Shown: one piece after another, positions 12,001 to 22,373 of the stretch
Position numbering within the stretch: position 1 is the first letter of the stretch
Layout: each line of letters opens with the position of its first letter
NCBI GenBank assembly: GCA_007844125.1
Contig: CM017566.1
Location: 57,478,970 to 57,542,969 of the forward strand
DNA length: 64,000 nucleotides
Direction: 5' to 3'
DNA from: Sinonovacula constricta
Lineage: Eukaryota > Mollusca > Bivalvia > Cardiida > Solecurtidae
Notes under the pieces: model-generated
What the model saw: the letters and a program-made list of their open reading frames with translations, nothing else
Told to the model about the DNA's origin: nothing
Databases searched by the model: none
Translations under genes and position numbers: made by a program

Positions 12001-12641
12001 GCTAACATTGTAAGAGCCCACCCATCCACAGCAATGTCCTGAGTAGCTGCCAGAAAGTTTAGACAGAAAAAGATGACTGTCAGTGTTAGGATGTTTACAT
12101 TTGCACCTTCATCATCTACATCATTCTCATCTCCCATCAGCTCTGTGATCTGAGTTGAAAGCACAAACATGAACACCCCAATCAAGTACTGTGTTGGCAC
12201 TAACCATGATTTCCTTCGTCCAAACCATGTCACATAGATTGAGTCTACAAGCGGGGCCCAGATAAGTTTAAGACTAAATGGCCAATAAATGAAACTAAAG
12301 ACGGCCTGGTCTTTGTAACTCACTTTCCGACTTTGTAACAGCATGGGAATAGAACCACCTAATCCAAGAGGGATGCCTTGTAACACATACAAAAATATTA
12401 ACACACATATATTTCCATAGTCGCCTTTGAGAGAGTAATCTTTATGATTATGATGATCATTCTGATGATGATCTTTCTTCACCCCATCCACCTCCTGTGC
12501 CTCAGGTACAATTGTGTATTCAACATCCAGATTGCTCCTGCTACCTTTGGACCTTCTCTTTGAAGAATTAATTGCCATTTTGTCAAGTATGGTCTCTAAT
12601 GCTAAGTAGGCAAACTGTGCGACTTTATCCACGTGTGACAT
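6006..12641 (-). CDS. SLC33A1: Acetyl-coenzyme A transporter 1 (AT-1), complete, 8 coding exons
   Basis: Multi-pass membrane protein of the ER/Golgi that moves acetyl-CoA into the lumen for acetylation of glycans, gangliosides and proteins (family knowledge). Coding exons on the minus strand: 12641-11998, 11266-11112, 9902-9718, 8831-8647, 8375-8255, 7555-7447, 6938-6832 and 6164-6006. Every junction is GT-AG, all phases agree, and the sum is 1665 nt (554 aa plus stop), close to the roughly 550 aa of animal orthologues. Hallmarks: LYVLQGIPLGLGGSIP and FSFIYWPFSLKLIWAPLVDS in exon 1, GRRKSWLVPTQY, AATQDIAVDGWALTMLAR, then NVGWASTCNSVGQTAGYFLG, GLKLIEAGMPK and DPAIGGTYMTLLNTVANLGG. The cytosolic N-terminus is His/Asn/Asp-rich and variable. 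An in-frame TAG lies upstream of the first ATG; Met22 (12578) has the better start context and is an alternative. A TTTTTCAG acceptor at 12697 implies an upstream 5' UTR exon. Confidence 0.96.
7553..7640 (-). repeat. Partial tandem duplication of SLC33A1 exon 6 and its 3' splice site
   Basis: The plus-strand segment at about 7510-7577 (first part of exon 6 plus acceptor) is repeated at about 7578-7645. The extra copy, just upstream of exon 6 on the minus strand, carries its own CAG acceptor and would encode VFVYSIFVSQ against the true VFVYSMFVSQ. After that its sequence decays and reads back into the real acceptor, so it is probably a non-functional decoy exon. Confidence 0.7.
9118..9427 (-). 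mobile_element. Complete tRNA-derived SINE in an SLC33A1 intron
   Basis: On the minus strand the element starts near 9416 with a tRNA-like head: a box A with TAGAGCGTCGGCTC and a box B with GGTTCGATCC. It ends near 9129. The 11-bp target-site duplication TCAGGCTACTG flanks it (9118-9128 and 9417-9427). Its body matches the SINE at 48176-48499, including TGTGGTATCATGCCAGG and GAAGGCAGCACTATA. It lies in the intron between exons 3 and 4. Confidence 0.85.
10247..10785. repeat. 27-bp intronic minisatellite, about 20 copies
   Basis: Tandem units of AAAAGACAAACTGCAACAG + ACTTGACT with few substitutions (GACAAA/GACGAA/GATGAA, TTGACT/TTCACT). Because 27 is divisible by 3 and the unit has few stops, several frames are open on both strands. 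Repeats such as TKRQTATDL or VKSVAVCLL are artefacts of this. It lies in the SLC33A1 intron between exons 2 and 3. Confidence 0.95.
11640..11870. repeat. Dispersed SINE-like repeat (family with CAGCTGGACATT tail)
   Basis: A segment ending near TTCCTTCTTCAACAATAG + CTGGACATTGTCAAAATGACAG matches a shorter copy at 8138-8215 (TTCCTCAACACAACAACAG + CTGGACATTACTATAATGAC). Weaker copies are at about 52690-52760, 56770-56870 and 62150-62310. The shared 3' module suggests one dispersed, probably SINE, family. The limits are by eye. Confidence 0.45.
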
Positions 12642-12699
12642 GCACAGACATTGATAGATGTAAGTTAGTGGGAGGTAGGTTGTGGTCTAGTCAGGTCTG

Positions 12700-14031
12700 A
12701 AAAATAAATAAATAGGCTTAGATTAAATGTTAAATTGTGTCATGGTTGGAACCATAAAATAATTTAAATGTGAATTATCTATCTTTGTATGAATACTTTT
12801 TACTACATGTATTTATTATACTGACTTAAAAAGATGTTTCATGGATATGTCTAAAATGAAAGAATGTATAAAGTCACCACTTATCCAAGCCTTCCACAGG
12901 ATTGTTCAGGTGCCCTGCCCAGTGACTGGTGATCAGCCAAACTTTTCAACTTTTTCAGATATTTATATTTACATATCATCCACACACACCATCCTCTGTT
13001 TTAAGTATAAATATAAATTAAATATAAATAATAAGTACTGGAAATGTTCATGTTGCATGTACTGTGGACACAGCCCACACTCCAAATGGTCACATGTCGG
13101 TAAACTATTACTTACAAATTGAATGTTACACATTCACAATAAATAACTAAAAAGTGCATGATTGTCCTTTTATTATTCATCAAAAAGGATTAGAGTTCAA
13201 AATCGTATTTATTAAGACTTAAGTATGGGTTAATACAAAAATTAGGCCAAAATCCCCAAAGCAGTAGTTCGATATTGTTATATGTATTTGATATAGGCAA
13301 CTGGTCGGATACCACCTTTAATATATATGTATACTTGAAATTCATAACTCGATCACATTCAGTCTCACAATAAACTATACATAAAGCCAACACCTGTAAA
13401 TCAAAATGCCTTTCCAACCATGTATATTCAGCATGTGCACAGTCTACAGCAAATTGCAAGAGCTGTTACATATGACAGTTGCCATAGCTGGCACCACATT
13501 AAACATTAAACATCAGTACCCCGATGGCACAGGAAACTGGTCATTTCATATCCTGTCGCTTTCGTAACCTTACATTTTTTGGTTAATTCCTAACCATTGC
13601 TTGGTTGATTCGTAACCATTGCTTGGTCAATTCGTATCCTACTAAAATAGTAGGGTCAGTTCGAGTATTTTTTAAACACTTTTTTTCTTGAAATTTTACC
13701 CAGATTTACTGTAAATATGTTTGTATCATTAGATCAAGTTTGCTTTCTTTGATATGTATTTTACCTAATTTAACTTGTCAGTATCTTTTGATCACGGCCT
13801 GTTTCTTTGAAAGGTATAGTGAATGGAGTGTTGCGTTAAATAGTATTGTGTTATCTTATTAAATTAATTTTAATTACAGACTGTTTAGTGATAAACATAT
13901 ATTCACGTATATTACGAGAGACTGACAAATTTTTATTAAAAATGATTTACTTTGTTAATCAAACAAATTATATTTATTTATGAGGGACTTTCAAATTTAG
14001 ATTTACTTTGATTAAATGTTATTTTGCAATC
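12700..14031. other. Non-coding stretch upstream of SLC33A1, with a short 24-bp repeat
   Basis: It should contain the SLC33A1 promoter and an untranslated first exon, but neither can be pinned down. At about 13558-13640 there are three near copies of a unit containing TTCGTAACCATTGCTTGGT. The remaining ORFs (12841-13122 plus, 13190-13459 minus) lack coding character. Confidence 0.4.
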
Positions 14032-14153
14032 ATGGATATTAGTCACAACTCTGAGTACTTGTGTTTAGTGTGTTCTCGCTGTGTTTTTGATCATCAGGCA
14101 GTTGTGTGTGATAAGTGTAATGGATGGCAGCATCGCATTTGTGACCAAACGGG
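14032..14153 (+). pseudogene. PHD-finger first exon of a decayed transposon-type gene
   Basis: From ATG at 14032 the frame reads MDISHNSEYLCLVCSRCVF and then VVCDKCNGWQHRICDQTG before a GTAAGT donor at 14154. CLVC, CDKC and W-QH-x2-C fit the first half of a PHD zinc finger of the kind at the N-terminus of many bivalve MULE/FLYWCH-type transposon proteins. A plausible second half at about 14380-14445 (EYN then SRGSSDISCVV) needs a frameshift, and no intact downstream exon is visible. It lies outside the MULE at 15314, so it is an older, separate copy. Confidence 0.5.
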
Positions 14154-14742
14154 TAAGTGGGTTATATGGGTAGAATGTTTTCTGTTTTTATTACAAGTGT
14201 CATATGATAGCAAGTCATTAACAACTTGATTATTCAGATAACTGACATGACAGCCTGAATATATTTGCAATTAGAAGGAGGTGCGAACAGAGTAGCGTAT
14301 GACTGGCGACATGTTATTATTATCTTATATATAACACTTTTATTTAATTGTGTCAGGCTGCTGGTCTTAATGCAGAGTACAACAGTGGCGGCCATCAGCA
14401 GAGGGTCATCAGACATTAGTTGTGTTGTGAAGTTTATGAATATGTGATCTACCCTTAACATATATGATATTGGCATATATATGCTATTTTATGTTATCAT
14501 TATGCTGTTATTATCCATGTGCAAAAATGTTGAAATACTTTACTTTTTTGAATTTGTAAATATAACCAATGGTCAATATTCATTCAATTCAAACACAGTT
14601 TTATTGACAAAATGTCTTAAACAAATCCTAGATAAGAAAGGACAAATGATTTTTAGTATGTTACATATCGACCAAGCAATGGTTACTAATCGACCTAAAA
14701 TGTAAGGTTATGAAATTACAAGTTATGAAATGACCATAACTC

Positions 14743-14950
14743 ATGGCACAGTTATTTGGTTCAGAGCTGGAGTCCAAGACAGCTGAAAATATATTTGCTC
14801 CAGCACCAAATATCATCACAGACTTCCCCCACCGGCAAACTGACAGCAGGTCTGCCACCAGCGGCAAGAATGGTACTTAGAGCTCTACATATGGCATGGA
14901 GTCATGCATGCAAGGGTCTGCATCCAGAAGATCCTACAACTATCGACTTT
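14743..14950 (+). pseudogene. Degenerate coding-like segment, probably part of the same fossil element
   Basis: An ATG-started frame reads MAQLFGSELESKTAENIFAP and stops at TAG (14878-14880). A second frame then reads on through ALHMAWSHACKGLHPEDPTT to about 14950. GC content and composition are coding-like in both, as if a single frameshift split one exon. No family recognised; association with the PHD exon is by position only. Confidence 0.3.
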
Positions 14951-15303
14951 GACCTAGATACAAACAAGTATTGTACTTATTTATGTATAATATTAAGAAA
15001 AAAGTGTGAAGTGAGAACATATTTTGGACAAAAAAGGACGACCTATGAATCTCGACGCCTTTCTCATAAGGGCGAATTGTGACCAATCAAGGGAAGGTGA
15101 TGGGTGAAGTGTTACTAATTTATCAGTTTGACGAAACTTCGAACTTTCTTAGCATAGGATAAGGTTCCAGTTAATTTTATCTCCTGCAATTACTCTGACG
15201 GCTGGCACTAAGTAAGGGATATATAGCATAAAGACAAATGATACAATGTTGCAACCTATTAACACACCGTTGAAATCTTTCATAACAAATTACAAAAACG
15301 ACA

Positions 15304-15313
15304 GTTGTCAATC
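15304..15313 (+). repeat. Left target-site duplication of the MULE (GTTGTCAATC)
   Basis: The 10-mer GTTGTCAATC immediately precedes the left terminal inverted repeat and recurs in direct orientation at 24630-24639, one base after the right terminal repeat. MULE insertions usually duplicate 8-11 bp, so length and position fit. Confidence 0.8.
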
Positions 15314-15400
15314 GGTATGACTAAAATACGCAACGGAGATTTATTGGCGAAACGGACGCAACGGGCGCAACGAAGTACGAAACGGGCGCAACGGAGTACA
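15314..15400 (+). repeat. Left terminal inverted repeat and CGCAACGG cluster of the MULE
   Basis: A 23-bp terminal repeat is followed by alternating CGCAACGG, CGAAACGG and CGCAACGA words ending near AACGGAGTACAAAG. The same words, inverted, form the right end. Repeated short motifs near the tips are typical of transposase-binding sites, but binding here is inferred. Confidence 0.75.
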
Positions 15401-16850
15401 AAGTATAAAACAGATGACAGTTCATTACTTAGTCCTACTGATACCAACAGATACAAAGATTGTCGCAACCTTTGTTGCGCGCAGCGGAATATGAATAACC
15501 TGTATCAAACATTATATAATCAACAAATTATCAAAATTAATTTGGCGTGCATTCTGCTCTTAAATAAAAGTTTTCTGTGCACTTACTAAATTTGTACTAA
15601 GTTTGTACGCCGTTGGGCCGCTGCAAATGAATTAGATCTATTCGGCATATAAATATAAATAAAATATAAACCTTTGCTTCAGGTAAAGTCAGAGACATGA
15701 TTCTGGCAATATACTCGAAGCACAAAGATTGTAAAATTGGTAAATAAAATTTAACCTGGCGTGTATTCTATTTGTAAAAAACCCTGACATTCGTTAAGTT
15801 TAATATATATATAGTAGTATTGCCAATCTTAAAATAACGTTACATTATACGTTATAGATATAGAAATTGCACTTATGTTCACTGTTTTTTTTAAACTTTA
15901 TATCGATACCTTGAATATGGCGTAAAAGAGAAGAAATAAAAGTTTATACTAATGTTTGATACATAATTGTACTACTTAACGATTGAATGTTGTATTCCTT
16001 ATGATATTTTAAAATAAAAACAAAAACAGAAAGCCGACTATTGATTAAATAAACAATCATAAATGCTGACTGTTAATTGGAAGCAGATTGCACGTGCTGC
16101 TGATTGGTTTACCACCTTTACGGGTCACCCGGTAGCAGTTGGTCACGCGGTTGATAACAGAAGTGTCAACTGCTTTGTTTATTGGCAGTTATGGGCACGA
16201 GAATCTAATTATGTTCTCAAGTGTTGACACGACCCTAATTGCTGAACTTTAAAAAAAAAAATATTGGTGTAAAAAGGTGTTCCGACAAATGAAGCTTAAG
16301 TTTATAAAATCAATTCCTTATTATAATTAATGAATATATAGTAAAAAAAATCACAAGCGCATAATGATGACATACAACAATATACATATGGTGTTAGTTG
16401 AAAAAACTGTCACACTATACATAAGAGAGTAAAGCCTGTACTAATGTGTTTCAAGATCTAGCTGTTTCACGACGTAAAAATTTTGTATTATTTTAATGTA
16501 ATAAATGGATTTTGTGTTAAATGCTTTTCTAATTTTCATCATGAATAACTCATACCTAGTAAGTAAATTTCTTATTTGCAAATCTTAAAAACAACAACTT
16601 AAAAGTTTAATTGTCTATAGTCTGTTGTCACACTTAAGTTGTGTCGTCTTAATCACAAATTTAACAGTAATTAAGTCCCAATTAAGTATGATAGCGGCGT
16701 TTTTGGCTGTATTTTTCAAGAGTCCGGTCTTTTCAGATCTTATTTTCACAGGTAGGTAATTAAAAGAATTCTACGACGGTACTCAAAGCAGTAACTGTAT
16801 ATAAACCTAGCTTTTTCAGAAAGAAATCATCTTATTACAAAGATTTCGTA
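15401..16850 (+). other. MULE 5' subterminal region, non-coding
   Basis: AT-rich with no supported exon. It includes GTTGCGCGCAGCGG-like words near 15474-15487, related to the terminal motif. It presumably contains the transposase promoter, but I cannot place one. Confidence 0.4.
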
Positions 16851-19800
16851 ATGGGTAGATATCCGTGTTATGTGTGTTCCAGGAATTGTTTGGATAACTG
16901 TATCTTCTGTGAGGTAGGGTTGTATATATTATTATTATTATCATAATAAGGTATTGGCATCCTAACAGGAATTTTTAAGAAAATTGAATGAATTGCAAAT
17001 TCTTGAAGATTTTGTTGCTTGTTGTTTTCAGATTTTATAATCGATTAATAAAAAGCATATACATGTACAACCAATTCATTAAAAAAATCAATATTCAGAA
17101 CACACATGTTCAAATCAGTAACATATAGAATTCCATTATTACATAGTTCTTTCAAATATGTTGCTTGTCTTTATTACACATACGTGAACCGAAATATTGA
17201 TAAAAATACAAGCACGCACGCGCACATGTTCAAATCAGTTTTGGTCAAAGCCGATATGGTCAACTTAACAACGCTACGTCAATATACATGAAGTTAAAAT
17301 TGACTTAATTCACTTGCAGGCCAGTAACACATGGACTCACTTCTCGTGTCAAGAGATAGTCGGTGCTGACCGTAAGGTGTGGAAGAACCTCAGTGACAAC
17401 GACAGTTACGACTACCAGATGGGACTAGAGAGGCTAACTCAGGCAGCAAAACTTGGGTTCCGTATGCTGAAGAAAGCAGTTGAACGAGAAAACCTGTTCT
17501 TAAAAAGCGTCCTGTTAAAGACAGACTCGCAAATAATGATCCACCCTCAGTACAAGCGCCTCTACTTCCTTGGTACAGAGTTAGAGACAGATTGTTTGGA
17601 CTGTGCTCGACAAGGGACGTACTCTACAATGCTGAGATTCATTGCTATGTCTCGCCTACTTAACCTACCTATAGAAGTCGTCTATCCGAGTCTGAATGGA
17701 ACAAAACACTATCAATTCAAAGTGATGAACACAATGCTTCGCCCACCGTTCGCAGACACAGACAAAGGCAAACTGACTCTGATGTGGACAAATGTTGCTC
17801 TCCCACAGCAAGAACCAGGGTTAGGGGATGAATGGGTCCCAAACCATATCGTTCCATTAGTGGGAAACGTCAAGAGAGACCGTGTCGCGCACATGAGCGA
17901 ACACTACAGAAGTCAAAAAAGCGAACAACACAACTTTGAAACTAGGAATCGATTTCGCGTACTTAGTAGCACTGAGCCAATCACGGTACTGGATGAAGAC
18001 TGATCTAATGACGATTTAGATGACGGTGACTCTAAGTTCCTTCCAGATCTTTCCACAATTGACGAAGAAGTGAACATCACAACCGGTAGTGGCCAAACAT
18101 CACCATGTGGGGTTAAACTGACGATGGATGAACCGGTATTGGAATCTGGCACAGTAACGGAAACAGATGCACACAACGACATTCACAGAGGTGAGCTTCA
18201 TGAAGTAGAAACAACCGCTAGTGGCTACCACTCTCCACCGTCTGGTGCACCGGAAACAACACCAGTGAATACGGACGCAGACTTTGGCACTGAAGGTTCA
18301 GACAGCGAAAGCGATTTGGAAGTCACATTCTCGCCCGGCCCATTAGGCAATACGTTTATGGACACAAAAACCGTCTTTGAAACATTTCGCGCTCCACATT
18401 CCGCACTTGTGTCTGTACCAGCCGGAAGAAAAGACGGCATGTTCTTCGTACTCGATAACACAGAGAATAATCGACGGCGCGAGCAAGGCAAAAAAGCAGA
18501 AGTGTGGGATGACTGTGGGGCTTGGAAAAAAACGTCCTGTCCCAAAACGTTGTTTGTGAAAGATGGTGAGCGCCTGATAACTGTAGTAATAAGAGACAAC
18601 AAGTATTGTACCGAAAAAACAATGAAATCAAAAAGAGTATTCGTACCACTTGATCCACAACCGGCAAAAAATGAGGTTCTTGAAGTACATAGGACTTACC
18701 AAACACTGGCTCTTTTAAACGTCGAGTGACATGGTTCGGCCACGTACCAGAAGCATTCAACTTCATACCCAAAGACAGGGCATTGGTGGAGTATGTAGGC
18801 ACATACCCTGGTGAAAAATTACATGGCAATGTGAAACATGATAGAAAAAACAAAGTATACATTAAAACAAAACAGTCCGTAAAAGAGAAACTAAAGTCAC
18901 AACTACAACATGACACGGTCAAACAAGTTGAAAAGAAAATGAATCGCGCAACGGATGATGATTTCGAAAAACAGAGGGATGATAAACAACTGAGAAATTT
19001 GAAATACAATTTAGAAAAACGAGACCATCCTAATTCAAACGCAGCTGACCACATAATCGCTGTTGAGGAAATGATAAAATCAAACGAGTTCGTGCAAAGC
19101 GTCGCACACATCAAAGGTATAAACAGTCCCGTTGTGACACTGTATAACGAACAGCAGATGCTAGACATAAAACGTTTTTGTTGTAAAGACGGTGGGGAAG
19201 TGCTACGCATTGATAAAACTTACAATCTGGGGGATTTCTACGTCACTCCAACTGTGTATAAGGACCAATCTGTAATGCGTCGTACTACATTAGAACACCC
19301 TATATGTTTTGGCCCTACGTTCATACATACAAATTCAACAACAAAGACATACAATCACTTCCTTCATCAAATCAGTGACAACTTGACTGAACATGAAACT
19401 GAAAAGCTTGTTGTTGGTTCAGACGAAGAGCTTTCATTTAAAACGTCTATTAGAAAGTGTCTACCTGGCGCAACACATGTGCTTTGCACCAGACACTTAA
19501 AAAACAACACGATTAAATATATGGAGGACAATAGTGGTATCAGGCTAAAACAGAGACAAAGCATATGCAAGGCCATCTTTCAAGAAAATGGCATTGTCGA
19601 CTCGTTAGACGAAGATACACTCGCGGCGAGGGTTGATATCGTTAAGAAAATGATACAATCTGCAGACAATGTCTCAACCGAGAAGAAATCATTTGGCACA
19701 TACTTTGAAAACAAACTTTTACCCTTACTAAATACTCATATTATTCGGCCAGCCCAACAGGGAAAAATCAGCACCAAATGGACAAGCAATAATTCAGAAA

Positions 19801-20222
19801 GCGGGAACCACATCTTAAAATCCGCCGTGAACTGGAAATTGTGTGACCTGCCAAAATTCATAGAGACATGGCAGTCTATTGTTGAGAATGAAAACAAGGA
19901 GAGAGTACGCGCTATCCGAGACATGGGCAACTACAAACTGGACACTGCGTTCGTACATCACCTTGTGCCCATCTCGACATGGTCTGTCTTAAATGGAGAA
20001 CAGCAAATGAAAAAAATACGAAAATTCACATCCGATAGAGGTCGATCACATGTAAATGAAGTTATATCTTCTGACGGATCTAGACGCACCATCAAATCAC
20101 AGTCAGCTGGCAAAAAACCAAATCAAATTAAGCGAAAACGCTCCGAGCGGTCCAGAACACCGAATTGTAAGCGCCGTGTTATAGACACTGAAACAACTGC
20201 GGATGACATCACAGTCAATTAA
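16851..20222 (+). CDS. MULE transposase with PHD-like, vertnin/OTU-like and DDE domains; in-frame TGA and -1 frameshift
   Basis: Exon 1 (16851-16913, 21 codons) starts MGRYPCYVCSRNC and ends at GTAGGG. Exon 2 starts at 17320 after CTTGCAG in matching phase. Together they give a cysteine cluster CYVC...CIFC...THFSC (PHD-like). Next comes a domain with LLNLPIEVVYPSLNGT, LTLMWTN and VPNHIVPLVG, whose layout resembles vertnin and degenerate OTU proteases. A TGA at 18001-18003 interrupts the frame, which then continues through an acidic, Ser/Thr-rich linker to TGA at 18727. The -1 frame, open from 18693, carries the MULE core to TAA at 20220. Its DDE residues are D in RIDKTYN (codon 19212), D in GSDEE (codon 19422) and E in SNNSESGN (codon 19797), with CTRH between. 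The tail is basic (KRKRSERSR, likely nuclear localisation). Total is about 988 codons if both breaks are bypassed. Whether it is active or a slightly damaged copy is open. Confidence 0.8.
18001..18003 (+). other. In-frame TGA inside the transposase coding region
   Basis: The frame is open on both sides, with acidic residues before (VLDED) and after (SNDDLDDGDSK). That looks like one linker interrupted by a single-base change (for example CGA or GGA to TGA) or by a readthrough stop. The following TCT does not match the strongest known readthrough context (TGA-CTA), so a nonsense mutation is the simpler reading. Confidence 0.75.
18714..18720 (+). promoter_or_regulatory. Candidate programmed -1 ribosomal frameshift site T_TTA_AAC
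   Basis: The heptamer T TTA AAC is in the exact X XXY YYZ phase of the upstream frame (codons CTT TTA AAC) and six bases before its TGA at 18727-18729. A -1 slip continues with CGT CGA GTG ACA TGG into the DDE transposase frame. The two frames overlap only at 18693-18729, and the heptamer falls inside this overlap. Only weak short stems are visible just downstream by eye (for example TGGT at 18732-18735 with ACCA at 18746-18749). A simple indel in the T/A run is the alternative explanation. Confidence 0.55.
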
Positions 20223-20913
20223 TTGCTACTCCTACATACTATTGTTCTTATACAAGTATTTGTGTTCTAGAGGAATTCCCATATAGTTATATGTGCTATT
20301 TACCTATTTGCATTTCCTTGTGCCTTTGTAATATTTTGTGGCATACTTGACTGCTTTATGTTGATGGTTTTTAATGTCTTGTAATATGCTTTACTGCTTT
20401 ATTACTATGCTTTTAGTTAAATGTGCTTTTATATTTAGAATGTCAAGTGTTGCTATATGCTCTATTCATTCATTCATTCTTTCATTCATTCATTCATTCA
20501 TTCATTCATTAATTCATTCATTCATTCAACCAGTCGTTTTTGTGTCTTCGTTAATTATTGCATTATTCTTTTTTTCTTCATTATTTATTATCTGTATAAG
20601 CTGGCGTAAAGGTATGCGTACGTGCGTACGTACGTGAAGAGCTATGTTGCATACTGTTGCAATAATTGTTCAGTTCACCTATTAAACTTGAAACCTGTAT
20701 AATTTATCTCCATTGCATTCATTGCACAGAAAACAGTGGTTTAATATTATTGTGATTACTATGATATTTAGAGTAATCTATTCAACGTAACAAATAAATC
20801 TGACAATCGTTACCTTTTATAATAAAGTTTAAATTAAATCAAAATACTATTTGTATGCTACACTGTACTAGACCAGCAAAGCCCCTATTGGACAACTGAC
20901 ATTGACGCAACAG

Positions 20914-20946
<33 letters not shown>

Positions 20947-21281
20947 TATTATTATTATAAAACATTGCTTCTAATTATGAATGATTTAAATTTAACGTAG
21001 GTTTTAAATGCTTTTTATATGTGGTTCAATATTTAGAGTAATTATTCAACGGAACTTATAAACATGTAGATCCTCCCTTCGTAGCATAATGTTATATATT
21101 TTTATTAACGGTATGCAAATAAAAATGAAATTAAATCTATTTATTTTTGTATACGTACTAGATCTACTATGCCAGCGAAGTCCATTTTGCGCAACATACA
21201 TTGGCGCAACGGAGATCTCCATTTCGCGGTAGGCCTACTGTATATGGAATATCAATAGAGAAATGTTAAAGACTCTTAATA
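20223..21281 (+). other. MULE 3' region with ATTC microsatellite, direct duplication and AAT/ATT hairpin
   Basis: Non-coding. An (ATTC)n tract at about 20463-20527 gives a meaningless IHSF-repeat ORF. A CGTACGTGCGTACGTACG palindromic run lies at about 20616-20634, and AATAAA at 20821 could serve the transposase mRNA. Two diverged copies of a 150-190-bp segment follow, separated by (AAT)n then (ATT)n. Confidence 0.6.
20764..21214 (+). repeat. Internal direct duplication ending in CGCAACRG words
   Basis: Copy A (20764-20913) and copy B (about 21029-21214) share ATATTTAGAGTAAT, ATTCAACG, CTAGA-C...CCAGCRAAG and end in TTGACGCAACAG and TTGGCGCAACGG. The terminal words match the MULE tip motif in the orientation of the left end, so these could be internal copies of subterminal transposase sites. 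Between them, AAT and ATT runs at about 20918-20957 can fold into a hairpin. Confidence 0.55.
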
Positions 21282-22239
21282 CAGTTGTTTGGGGTGTAGC
21301 GGATCTTAGGGTATTGCGGATCAGCCAAATCTGAGCTTGACATTTTTACAACTTTTGTTGATTAAACCAAATAAAAAGTATTTCATTAGAAAAAGTGATA
21401 TCCCGTTAGGATTTCCACGGTGAAATTTTCAGCCTAGCAGTTTTCGATAACCAAAAATGATGGCGTAACCAAACCGAGGTCACCGGAAGTTGACATTTCT
21501 ACGGAAAACACAAAAACGAAAGTGCAAATCAACAGCGAACTTTCCAACAATATAGGGTAATTGATTAAACCAATGACATCAATTGATGGGGGTATATGTC
21601 CTTTATCACCATACGAAATTGTTTGTTCTTTGGACGTGTTTTTATTGATGTGTGAGCTGAAAAGTGAACGCACATATTTTTGGGTATTACGGATCATTAA
21701 ATTTAGGGGGCCGTCTCATTAGTGAACCTGAATACGATCTGCCAAACATATCTCAAAGTTTCATCCCAACTTATAAACCCATTCTATGTTATTCTGTTAA
21801 GTTATTTCATTGATTGCTAGCGGTGTGCACCTTTTCTTCCACTTCATCATCCTCATTATTACGTTCTCTGCAATTATGTTAGCTGTGTTCAACTCCTTCA
21901 GTATAAGCTGCTAATCATGATTATCATTTTAATCATATCACCATCATATCACCATTGTAACAAATTATATAATCATCCAACAAACATTTTTTTCAGTCAT
22001 GTGGAGACAGTATCAACTTAAAATATCTTATAATATATATAATACCACAACCAGTCTCATTAGTAATATCATGCCATGGATATATGACATGATACTACAA
22101 TCAGTCTTATTATCCTTACATTTGGTGTACCAAATGGGATAACCTTTAAAATGCAGATGATATGATGTATCTATGTATGATAAATATGGAATTGATGTGA
22201 TGTAAATAACTGTTTCTGATATGTTTACTGTTTCCACAT

Positions 22240-22263
22240 GGGGGTGGGGGTGGGTGGGGGCGG
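22240..22263 (+). other. G-rich tract with G-quadruplex potential
   Basis: Five-, five-, three- and five-G runs separated by single T residues sit after a GTTTACTGTTTCCACAT word that is repeated at about 22931-22957 with a shorter G run. The pattern meets the usual four-run definition of a G-quadruplex on the plus strand. Function unknown. Confidence 0.6.
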
Positions 22264-22373
22264 TGATATGTCTGTTTGAGTTTGAACAATATACACTGGC
22301 ATATCCATAGTCCTCCTCCTCCTCATCTTTTTTTTAATATATCATCATCATCAACATCGTCATCTTTTTTTTC

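Noticed and set aside
14032..14153. First exon of the MULE transposase
   Set aside because: It lies outside the target-site duplication at 15304, and splicing its phase-1 donor to 17320 gives an immediate stop. The exon at 16851 fits in phase instead.
18356..19210. Minus-strand ORF of 284 codons
   Set aside because: Antisense to the transposase. It is rich in S/F/C as expected for the reverse of a charged coding strand, and has no recognisable family.
20374..20637. ORF with IHSFIHSF repeats
   Set aside because: Caused by the ATTC microsatellite.
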